64,000 nt of DNA, from contig CAVTZG010000008.1 in the NCBI GenBank assembly GCA_963739135.1, positions 496,001 through 560,000 on the forward strand, read 5' to 3'. The first letter of the stretch is position 1, and each line of letters opens with the position of its first letter. Below the pieces are notes generated by a model. That model was not told where the DNA came from and searched no databases. It saw nothing but the letters and a program-made list of their open reading frames with translations. Source of the stretch: Palsa-504 sp963739135 (GTDB lineage: Bacteria > Actinomycetota > Actinomycetes > Streptosporangiales > Streptosporangiaceae). Positions 18,989-28,441 of the stretch are shown here, piece by piece. A program made the translations under genes and the position numbers.

Positions 18989-19696
18989 ATGGAAATCATC
19001 GTCAGAGGACGCCACATAACCGTCCCGCCGCGTTTCCGTCAGCACGCCGCCGCCAAGCTCGCCAAGCTCGAGAAGCTTGACGCCAAGGCGGTGCGGATCG
19101 ATGTGGAGGTCTCCAAGGAACGCAACCCGAGGCAGTCCGACCGGCGCGAGCGCGTCGAGCTGACGATCAGGTCCCGCGGCCCCGCGATCAGGGCCGAGGC
19201 AGCCGCCGATGACCGGTACACCGCGCTTGACCTGGCCTTCGCCAAGCTCGAGTCCCGGCTGCGCCGCGCCTCTGACCGGCGCAAGGTCCGGCACGGCGAC
19301 CTCGGCACGGTCCGCTCGCCGGCCCTGCTGGCCGCCGAGGCCGCGGCCGCGGAGGCGCTCGCCGGCCAGGCCGAGACCGGCGGCGCGCACCTCAGCGTGA
19401 ACGGCACCGGGGCCAACGGGGCCGGCGGGCTGGTACGGCCGCGCACCGGGGAACAGGACGAGGCGGCCGAGCCGGACAGCCACCTGGTGCCTATTCACAT
19501 GGAGGGCGACGGTCCGCTGGTCGTGCGGGAGAAGGTCCACGCGGCCACGCCCATGACCATCGACCAGGCCCTGCTGGAGATGGAACTGGTGGGTCACGAC
19601 TTCTACCTGTTCCATGACAGCGAGTGCGACCGCTTCAGCGTCGTCTACCGCCGTCGCGGCTACGACTACGGGGTCATCCGGCTGGTCGAGGAATAG
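18989..19696 (+). CDS. hpf: Ribosome hibernation promoting factor, long form
   Basis: 235 residues. The N-terminal ~100 residues are the S30AE/YfiA-type domain that occupies the mRNA and tRNA path of idle 30S subunits (EIIVRGRHITVPP, ERVELTIRS, DRYTALDLAFAKLESRLR). An Ala/Gly-rich linker (about 110-165) leads to the C-terminal dimerisation domain (HAATPMTIDQALLEMELVGHDFYLFHD to the end), which drives 100S ribosome formation. ATG 18989 has GGAAGGGGG seven bases upstream; a GTG directly before it is also possible. The place between lpqB and secA is conserved in Actinomycetes. Confidence 0.94.
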   Translation: MEIIVRGRHITVPPRFRQHAAAKLAKLEKLDAKAVRIDVEVSKERNPRQSDRRERVELTIRSRGPAIRAEAAADDRYTALDLAFAKLESRLRRASDRRKVRHGDLGTVRSPALLAAEAAAAEALAGQAETGGAHLSVNGTGANGAGGLVRPRTGEQDEAAEPDSHLVPIHMEGDGPLVVREKVHAATPMTIDQALLEMELVGHDFYLFHDSECDRFSVVYRRRGYDYGVIRLVEE

Positions 19697-19753
19697 CCGG
19701 GTCGCGGTTTCAGCCCCTCCGGGGCCGGAGTCCCGTGCCGCACATCCGGGCTA

Positions 19754-19778
19754 CCGGCCGGGCCGGCGGCCCGGCCGG
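19754..19778 (+). terminator. Strong GC hairpin after hpf
   Basis: Perfect 11-bp arms (CCGGCCGGGCC and GGCCCGGCCGG) with a 3-base loop lie 58 bases after the hpf stop. There is no following T-run, so it may be a weak or factor-assisted terminator, or simply an RNA-stabilising hairpin. Confidence 0.5.
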
Positions 19779-19833
19779 CTTGCATCCCGGGCCCGGGTCG
19801 GTAAGAGTTCTGATGACATGACGTTCGTGCCGA

Positions 19834-19861
19834 TCACGGTCAGCTTCTCACGGTCAGCTTC
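19834..19861 (+). promoter_or_regulatory. Exact 14-bp tandem direct repeat upstream of the NarL-type regulator
   Basis: TCACGGTCAGCTTC occurs twice without a gap, 51 bases before the TTG start. Tandem half-sites near their own gene are common for dimeric response regulators, so autoregulation is a reasonable guess. Confidence 0.45.
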
Positions 19862-19912
19862 ACTGGCCGGTGGCCGGATGCGGGCGACGGTCCCCCGAGG
19901 GAGGCAACGAAT

Positions 19913-20662
19913 TTGAGCGCCACAGGCGACGCAGCGATCGCTGCTGCCCGGCAACCGGACGACGGCCGTGGCCCGGCCGGGGCTGTAGGGTCCGAGCCCA
20001 TCCGGGTGCTGATCGCCGATGATCACGCGCTGTTCCGGCGTGGCCTGGAGATGGTCCTCGACGAGGAGGACGACATCAACCTGGTCGGCCAGGCCAGCGA
20101 CGGGGCCGAAGCGGTCGCCGTGGCCGGCGAGTCCCTGCCCGACGTGGTGCTCATGGACATCCGGATGCCCAAGACCAGCGGGATCGCGGCCTGCCGGGCC
20201 ACCAAGGAGGTCGCGCCGAGCGCCAAGATCGTCATGCTGACCATCAGCGACGAGGAAGAGGACCTGTTCGAGGCCATCCGGGCCGGGGCTAGCGGCTACC
20301 TGCTGAAGGACATACCGCTGGACGAGGTGGCCGAGGCGGTCCGTTCGGTGCACGGCGGCCAGTCCCTGATCAACCCGTCCATGGCCGGCAAGCTGCTCAC
20401 CGAGTTCGCCACCCTGGCCAAGCGCGACACCGAGGAAGAACGCGTCCAGCACGTCGCCGCGCCCAAGCTCACCGACCGCGAGATGGAGGTGCTCAAGCTG
20501 GTCGCCCGCGGCATGAACAACCGCGACATCGCCAAGGAGCTGTTCATCTCCGAGAACACGGTCAAGAACCACGTGCGGAACATCCTGGAGAAGCTCCAGA
20601 TCCACTCCCGCATGGAAGCCGTCATGATCGCCGTCCGCCAGAAACTCATCGAGTTCTCTTAA
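19913..20662 (+). CDS. NarL/FixJ-family response regulator with LuxR helix-turn-helix
   Basis: 249 residues: a ~28-residue disordered start, a receiver domain with DD at 36-37 and phospho-acceptor Asp82 (LMDIRMP), a linker, and a C-terminal LuxR HTH (LTDREMEVLKLVARG and ISENTVKNHVRNILEKL). The TTG start at 19913 is supported by GGGAGG seven bases upstream; no ATG or GTG fits. No histidine kinase is adjacent, so this is an orphan regulator here. Its place between hpf and secA is common in actinobacteria. The signal and regulon are unknown. Confidence 0.92.
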   Translation: MSATGDAAIAAARQPDDGRGPAGAVGSEPIRVLIADDHALFRRGLEMVLDEEDDINLVGQASDGAEAVAVAGESLPDVVLMDIRMPKTSGIAACRATKEVAPSAKIVMLTISDEEEDLFEAIRAGASGYLLKDIPLDEVAEAVRSVHGGQSLINPSMAGKLLTEFATLAKRDTEEERVQHVAAPKLTDREMEVLKLVARGMNNRDIAKELFISENTVKNHVRNILEKLQIHSRMEAVMIAVRQKLIEFS

Positions 20663-20702
20663 TTTCCCTCTGGCTTCTAATTTCCTTGGGCTGAAACGGG
20701 GC

Positions 20703-21935
20703 TCAGGCCTTCGCCAGGACGGCGGCCAGGCGGGAGGCGTGCTCAGGCGGCACGATGCGCTCGAGGCGGACGTCGTCGCAGCCCACCCAGCTGGCGGCCT
20801 CGCGCAGCGCCTGGGCCATGGGCTCGGCCGCGGCGGCGCGCTGCAGCGACACCTGGCGGGCGACGAGTGTCTTGCCCTCGCGGGCCGGATCGGCCCGGCC
20901 TGCCAGTTGCCCGCCCGCCAGCAGCGGCATCGCGTAGTAGCCGTGCACTCGCTTGGGCTTGGGCACGTACGCCTCGATGCTGTGCTCGAAGCCGAACATC
21001 TGCCGGGTCCGCTTGCGGTCCCAGATCAGCGAGTCGAAGGGGGACAGCAGCGTGACCCGGTGGCGCCCGCGCCGCCCGGCCGATTCCCCGGCCAGCGCGG
21101 CCGGATCGGCCCAGGCCGGGTTCTTGGCGTAGTCGGTGCCCGCGATCGCGACCGGGCTCAGCCCCGCCGCCAGCGCCGCCTCGGACAGCAGGCGCGTGTG
21201 CTGGTAGGTCTCGGTGGTGCGGAAGTTGAGCCGGTGATGTTCGGTCAGGTCCGCCTTGGTGACTACGCCCAGCGCCCGGGCCGCCGCGGCGGCCAGGTAC
21301 GCGACGCACTCGGCGTCGGACGGGTCGGCGTCGAGCAGTTCCGCGGGCAGGACCCGCTCGGGCAGGTCGTAGACCCGGCGCCAGCCCGTCCGCCGGACGC
21401 AGATGACATCGCCGGTATCCAGCAGCCACTCCACCGCGACCTTGACCTCGGACCAGTCCCACCACGGGCCGCCGGCCTTGGCCCCGCCCAGCTGGGTGGC
21501 GGTCAGCGGCCCCTCGGCGCGCAGCCGGGCCAGCACCTTGTCGCAGGCCTCCTGGCTGATCCGGTGCCACCGCTGGCCCCGAGCCCGGAACGCCCGCCGC
21601 CGGAAGGCGAAGTATGGCCACTGCTCGATCGGCAGCACGCAGGCCGCGTGGGCCCAGTACTCAAAGGCGGCCGGCTTGCGCGAGTGCCAGTAAGCCTGCT
21701 CGATCTCCGCCCGGGGCACTGCGCCCAGCCGTGCGTAAGCGACCAGCTCATGCGAGCGCGCCAGCACGCTGATCGTGTCCAGCTGCACGGCGCCGATCTG
21801 GCGGAGCATCGCGGTTACCCCGGTCCTGCTCGGCCGCCACGAGGTCGCGCCGAGGAACCCCTGCGCGCGTAGCGTCATCCGGCGTACCTCGTCGGGCGTG
21901 ACCGTCAACTCGGCCGCGGGGACCTCCAAGCGCAT
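20703..21935 (-). CDS. Winged-helix DNA glycosylase of the YcaQ/AlkX type
   Basis: 410 residues of the HTH_42 (DUF1006) family, whose characterised members unhook DNA interstrand crosslinks and excise bulky alkyl purines. The catalytic motif is visible as QLD (Gln-hydrophobic-Asp) in IGAVQLDTISVLARSHE near residues 47-63. This is the form described for E. coli YcaQ, whereas AlkZ-type enzymes carry Gln-hydrophobic-Gln. Winged-helix repeats follow, then LLSPFDSLIWDRKRTRQMF, a strongly conserved family block. It is convergent with the preceding regulator and apparently monocistronic. Confidence 0.85.
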   Translation of the reverse strand: MRLEVPAAELTVTPDEVRRMTLRAQGFLGATSWRPSRTGVTAMLRQIGAVQLDTISVLARSHELVAYARLGAVPRAEIEQAYWHSRKPAAFEYWAHAACVLPIEQWPYFAFRRRAFRARGQRWHRISQEACDKVLARLRAEGPLTATQLGGAKAGGPWWDWSEVKVAVEWLLDTGDVICVRRTGWRRVYDLPERVLPAELLDADPSDAECVAYLAAAAARALGVVTKADLTEHHRLNFRTTETYQHTRLLSEAALAAGLSPVAIAGTDYAKNPAWADPAALAGESAGRRGRHRVTLLSPFDSLIWDRKRTRQMFGFEHSIEAYVPKPKRVHGYYAMPLLAGGQLAGRADPAREGKTLVARQVSLQRAAAAEPMAQALREAASWVGCDDVRLERIVPPEHASRLAAVLAKA

Positions 21936-22002
21936 CCCGACAGCGTAACCGCCCCCTCCGACATTCCCGGCTCACCCCGCCAGCGGGCCCCAGAGCCGGA
22001 AT

Positions 22003-22278
22003 CTAGTACCAGTCGTCGAAGATGTGCACGGCCGCGCCGACGATGGCGCCCAGGACCACGATGCCTGCGCCGATCCAGAACAGCACCCAGGACGGCCCGA
22101 TGGGCAGCGCGATCCCGCCGATGACAAAGCCGATGATGACGATGGCAGTGGTCACCCACGAGGCGGGTCGGCCATGGTGCGCCTCGTGGACATGCGACAG
22201 CCCGATCTGCGCGTCCAGCCCGTGCGCCCCGGTATCTCCCGATTCCGCCGTGGTCCGTGCTGCCGCCTGTTCGGCCAC
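22003..22278 (-). CDS. HGxxPAAW-family small membrane protein
   Basis: 91 residues with the family signature near the middle (HHGRPASWVTT, here Ser for the second Ala), followed by two membrane helices (about 45-62 and 66-84) and an acidic, aromatic end (FDDWY). The family is restricted to Actinomycetes and has no assigned function. The gene is divergent from secA; the 228 bases between the starts hold both promoters. Confidence 0.85.
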   Translation of the reverse strand: MAEQAAARTTAESGDTGAHGLDAQIGLSHVHEAHHGRPASWVTTAIVIIGFVIGGIALPIGPSWVLFWIGAGIVVLGAIVGAAVHIFDDWY

Positions 22279-22506
22279 TCCGCGCTCCTCTCCTTGGTAC
22301 CGCTCCTATTATTCTCCGGGAAGTGCGAGACTGATCACCAGCCGGCCTGCCGGTTAGGCGCGGGGGTCCCGGAAAAGATACCGGTTCTGGTGCGACTCGG
22401 CTTGGTGGCTCATCTCGCCTACGATGACATGCGAGGCGGTGAACCGGAGCCGAATACGGTCACCGGCCCGGTGAGGTCATACGATCCGCGAGGAGCGCGA
22501 CGAGAA

Positions 22507-25485
<2,979 letters not shown>

Positions 25486-25491
25486 CCGGGC

Positions 25492-26037
25492 TCAGCCCGC
25501 TTCGACGGCGGTGCATACCCAGCGGGCCGGCCGGGCCAGCCGGCCCGGCGCCGCTAGCTGCTCCGCCAGGTGCTCGAAGCGCAGCGCCAGCGCGCGCGGC
25601 CGCGGCCCGAAGCTCACGATGACGGTCATCTCCACCGCTCCGGCGGCCGGCCGGGAGGTCACGATGCGCTGGATCCGCGGCCGCCGGTCGGTGACCAGCC
25701 GCGGGGCCAGGCGCTTGATCTGCCCCCGGGCGCGGTCGGTGGTCAGCGCCACGAGCTGTGCCGGCGAGCGAAAGCCCGCCAGGATCTCCACGATGACCTG
25801 CGCGAACTGCCACGGCAAGGCCGTCCCATCAGGCCCCGTCGCCTCGCCTGGGTCCCGGCGCCCCGCCGTGCCCGCCTCCGGCCGCGCGCCCGCCAAAGCC
25901 GCAGCGGCGGCTGCCGCCGGCCGGCCCGCGGATTCTTCCGCGTCCGGGCACCCGGGACCATGTACCTGGCAGTCATAAGGCGGTGCCGCATGGGGCACCC
26001 GCACCAGGCGCAGGGCCGGCAGCTCGGTTGGCAACAT
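25492..26037 (-). CDS. Rv3235 family protein
   Basis: 181 residues, recognised by PPYD near 19-22, the helix WQFAQVIVEILAGFRSPAQL, and the late strand pattern typical of this actinobacterial family, which is usually encoded beside secA. Its function is unknown. ATG 26037 has a very good GGAGGGG ribosome-binding site directly upstream. The longer open frame (to 26247) would translate a tandem repeat and is rejected. It is convergent with secA, six bases away. Confidence 0.85.
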   Translation of the reverse strand: MLPTELPALRLVRVPHAAPPYDCQVHGPGCPDAEESAGRPAAAAAAALAGARPEAGTAGRRDPGEATGPDGTALPWQFAQVIVEILAGFRSPAQLVALTTDRARGQIKRLAPRLVTDRRPRIQRIVTSRPAAGAVEMTVIVSFGPRPRALALRFEHLAEQLAAPGRLARPARWVCTAVEAG

Positions 26038-26057
26038 GGCCCCTCCGGATCCGATGG

Positions 26058-26115
26058 CAAGCGAGCAGCGCAAGCGAGCAGCGCAAGCGAGCAGCGCAAG
26101 CGAGCAGCGCAAGCC
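26058..26115 (+). repeat. 13-bp tandem repeat upstream of the Rv3235-family gene
   Basis: Four perfect copies of CAAGCGAGCAGCG plus a partial fifth. It begins about 20 bases upstream of the minus-strand start codon at 26037, in the leader or promoter of that gene. A degenerate CAAGC-rich stretch continues to about 26165. Confidence 0.9.
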
Positions 26116-26331
26116 AAACAAGGCAAGCGAAACAAGGCAGGCTGGCAAAAGCCAAGCAAGCCAATAGCCAAACAGCCGCGCGCACCCTCGGCGGCCGTGT
26201 TCGCACCAGGCTCCGGCTGATCCCGTTGTACCCCGGGCCGGTGACATTTCCGGCCGCTCCGACCTCCGGCCTGGTCACCGAGCCTTCACGCACCGGACCG
26301 GCGCCGTTTCCCCGGCCACCGGAAAGGCCCA

Positions 26332-26347
26332 TAAAATCGGTTAGGTG
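26332..26347 (+). promoter_or_regulatory. Candidate -10 box for a leaderless HAD hydrolase transcript
   Basis: TAAAAT at 26332-26337 ends seven bases before the GTG start at 26345, and there is no Shine-Dalgarno sequence. Transcription starting at or next to the GTG would give a leaderless mRNA, common in actinobacteria. Confidence 0.45.
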
Positions 26348-27148
26348 ACAACCGCCGCCGAACTCCGCGGCGTCATCGTGGACTGGGGCGGTGTGCTGAC
26401 CACCCCGATCCTGACGACGGTGCGGGCCTGGATCGAGGCCGACAAGATCGACTGGGAGATCTACCGGTCGGTCATGAAGACCTGGGTATCCGAGGCCTAC
26501 ATCGGCGGCGGCCCGAACCCGGTCTACGCACTGGAACGCGGCGAATGCACCCCGGCCCAATTCGAGCAGCAACTGGCCGCCCAGTTGCTGCGCGTCGACG
26601 GCGGGGCGGTCGTGGCCGAGGGCCTGCTGCAGCGCATGTTCGCGGCCAGCGTTCCCGTCCCTGCCATGTACGAGATGATCCGCACACTGCGCACGGCCGG
26701 CTTCAGCACCGCCCTGCTGTCCAATTCCTGGGGCGGCGGTGAGTACCCCCGCGCGGACTTTCCCGCGCTGTTCGACGCCGTCGTGATATCCGGCGAGATC
26801 GGCATGCGCAAGCCTGAGCCGGGCATCTTCCTGCACGCGGCCGAGGCGCTGGGCCTGGACCCGCGCGAGTGCGCCTTCGTCGACGATGTGGCGGCGAACG
26901 TGGCCGCGGCCGCCGCCTGCGGCATGACCGGCGTGCTGCACACCGAGCCGGCCGCCACCGCCGTCGCCCTGGCCGGCCTGTTCGGCGTCCCGCTCGGTGC
27001 TAGTCCGGCCAGTGCTAGTCCGGCCAGTGCTAGTCCGGGCAGTGCTAGTCCGGGCAGTGCTAGTCCGGCCAGTGCTAGTCCGGCCAGTGCTAGTCCGGCC
27101 AGTGCTAGTCCGGCCAGTGCTAGTCCGGCCAGGCAGCCGATGCCCTGA
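26345..27148 (+). CDS. HAD-family hydrolase with a repetitive Ser/Pro/Ala tail
   Basis: 267 residues. Motif I is VIVDWGGVLT (about 10-19), motif II LLSNSW, motif III with Lys in MRKPEPG, and motif IV FVDDVAANV, so the phosphatase site is complete. It is an HAD-IA-type hydrolase, and the substrate cannot be told. The final ~50 residues are (SPASA)n encoded by nine 15-bp tandem repeats; this low-complexity tail is outside the fold and likely variable in length between strains. It may be translated from a leaderless mRNA. Confidence 0.88.
   Translation: MTTAAELRGVIVDWGGVLTTPILTTVRAWIEADKIDWEIYRSVMKTWVSEAYIGGGPNPVYALERGECTPAQFEQQLAAQLLRVDGGAVVAEGLLQRMFAASVPVPAMYEMIRTLRTAGFSTALLSNSWGGGEYPRADFPALFDAVVISGEIGMRKPEPGIFLHAAEALGLDPRECAFVDDVAANVAAAAACGMTGVLHTEPAATAVALAGLFGVPLGASPASASPASASPGSASPGSASPASASPASASPASASPASASPARQPMP
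26998..27132 (+). repeat. Coding minisatellite, nine 15-bp units
   Basis: Units of TGCTAGTCCGGCCAG (two carry a GGGCAG variant) are repeated in frame and encode Ser-Pro-Ala-Ser-Ala or a close variant at the end of the HAD hydrolase. Because 15 is a multiple of three, gain or loss of units preserves the frame. Confidence 0.95.
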
Positions 27149-27194
27149 GCCCCAACGCCCGGCGGCGTGGCCCGGACCGGACTAGCCTTGGCCC

Positions 27195-27632
27195 GTGGCG
27201 GATTACCCGCACCCGGCCAGCGCGGGCCGTTCGGTTAACATGAGCGCCATCCGGCGCACGGACACCAAGCCGGAGCTGGCCCTGCGCCGTGCCCTGCACA
27301 AGCTCGGCTACCGCTACCGCAAGGACTACCGGCTGGACCTGGACGGCGGCCGCCGGGTCAGGCCGGACATCGTGTTCACCGCGCGTAAGGTAGCGGTTTT
27401 CGTTGATGGCTGCTTCTGGCACGCCTGCCCGGACCACGGGTCCAAGCCGCGCAACAACGAGTGGTACTGGAGCCCGAAGCTGCTGCGCAACGTCGAACGC
27501 GACCGCCTCAATGACACGTCCCTGACCCTGGCCGGCTGGACCGTGATCCGCCTGTGGGAGCACGTCCCCCTGGACGAGGCCGTCGCCAGCGTGGTCACCG
27601 TCCTGGGCGCCGGCCAGGCCAGCCCGCCGTGA
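27195..27632 (+). CDS. vsr: Very short patch repair endonuclease (Vsr)
   Basis: 145 residues of the Vsr family, which nicks 5' of T in T:G mismatches created by deamination of 5-methylcytosine. Landmarks: RRTDTKPELALRRAL near 20-34, catalytic Asp in RPDIVF near 57, the zinc-site block DGCFWHACPDHG near 71-82, and the later WxPKLxRN helix. No cytosine-5 methyltransferase (dcm-like) partner is encoded anywhere in the window, so the gene is an orphan here. The start is GTG 27195; the ribosome-binding site is weak. Confidence 0.9.
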   Translation: MADYPHPASAGRSVNMSAIRRTDTKPELALRRALHKLGYRYRKDYRLDLDGGRRVRPDIVFTARKVAVFVDGCFWHACPDHGSKPRNNEWYWSPKLLRNVERDRLNDTSLTLAGWTVIRLWEHVPLDEAVASVVTVLGAGQASPP

Positions 27633-27738
27633 CTGTGGCAGACTCTGGCCCACTGCGTATTCGGGAAGTTCGCGTTATTCAAAGGACCCGCTATGGTTGC
27701 TGACCGCGTCACCTGCACAGTACCTTCACAACGCTCGC

Positions 27739-27885
27739 GTCATCCAGATCCCGCTGCGGTTCTCGCCGTAGGTGGTGCACCGGCCGCTCGCACGGGCCTA
27801 AAAGGCCCATGCTCGCTGGGCCGGTACTGGATGACACTCCCGGGCCGCTCGCGCAGGCCCGGAAGGCCTGCCCTCGCAGCCGGTC
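27739..27885. repeat. Pair of related nested hairpin elements between vsr and the DUF6912 gene
   Basis: Two ~45-base units (27779-27825 and 27840-27884) share the order CCGCTCGC, GGCC-rich hairpin, CTCGC, GCCGG. In the first, GGGCCT-AAA-AGGCCC (27794-27808) sits inside an outer stem ACCGGCC/GGCCGGT (27779-27785 with 27819-27825), itself flanked by GTCATCCAG (27739-27747) and its complement CTGGATGAC (27827-27835). In the second, GCAGGCC-CGGAA-GGCCTGC (27853-27871) forms the inner hairpin. It may be a structured RNA, a double terminator or a palindromic repeat family. Confidence 0.6.
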
Positions 27886-27900
27886 TTGAATAACGCTCAC

Positions 27901-28395
27901 ATGCGCGTGTTCCTGCCCTCGACCCTGCCTGACCTCGCCCAGGCGCTGGACGTCGGCCAGGTCGGTCCCGGCCCGCTGCCCGGGTTCGCGGTCACGCCCG
28001 CGCTGCGCGAGGCCTACGCCAGCGGGGATGAGGAGGAACTGGAGTACGCCGCGCTGAACGAGGGGGCCCGCGCGTCGCTGCGCCTGCTGGCCGCCGATCC
28101 GGACGCGCCCGCCCGCCGGGTGGTGCTGGCCGCCGAGATCCCGGCCGACCAGGTGCGCTGGGAGGTCACGGACGACGAGCCGGCCCGGGTTGTCCTCGGC
28201 AAACCGGTCCCGATTGGCTGGCTGGCCTCGGCGCACGTGGACGACGCCGAGGCCGGGGCCGACGTTCGCCGCGCCGCCGAGGCCCTGGCCGCCGCCGACG
28301 CGGGCGACGAGGACGCGCAGTTCACCGTCGACGGCGCCGAAGGCCACGAGCTCGGCTGGTACGCCACCCAGGAGCTGTCCTACCTGGCCCAATGA
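27901..28395 (+). CDS. DUF6912 family protein
   Basis: 164 residues. It begins MRVFLPSTLPDLAQAL and carries the typical block YASGDEEELEYAALNEGARASLRLL near 40-65, then a beta-rich middle and an acidic C-terminus. The family is actinobacterial and functionally unassigned. ATG 27901 matches the family start; no clear ribosome-binding site precedes it. It lies upstream of pruA on the same strand with a promoter-like gap of 43 bases. Confidence 0.82.
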   Translation: MRVFLPSTLPDLAQALDVGQVGPGPLPGFAVTPALREAYASGDEEELEYAALNEGARASLRLLAADPDAPARRVVLAAEIPADQVRWEVTDDEPARVVLGKPVPIGWLASAHVDDAEAGADVRRAAEALAAADAGDEDAQFTVDGAEGHELGWYATQELSYLAQ

Positions 28396-28425
28396 CCGGC
28401 GCAATGACCGGCTCCGCCGCGCTCA

Positions 28426-28441
28426 TACGATATAGGGCATG
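28426..28441 (+). promoter_or_regulatory. Candidate -10 box placing the pruA transcript start at its ATG
   Basis: TACGAT at 28426-28431 ends seven bases before the ATG at 28439, with no Shine-Dalgarno sequence between, suggesting a leaderless pruA mRNA. A clear -35 box is not seen. Confidence 0.4.

Noticed and set aside
18600..19080. Two plus-strand frames between lpqB and hpf
   Set aside because: They overlap the hpf start and the leader hairpin, and their protein sequences look like random GC-rich translation.
26058..26115. CRISPR array
   Set aside because: The 13-bp units are directly adjacent without spacers; this is a simple tandem repeat, as are the arrays at 26998 and 61670.
25492..26247. 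Longer 251-residue version of the Rv3235-family protein
   Set aside because: The extra N-terminus would translate the 13-bp tandem repeat and hydrophobic noise; ATG 26037 has an excellent ribosome-binding site and the family start.
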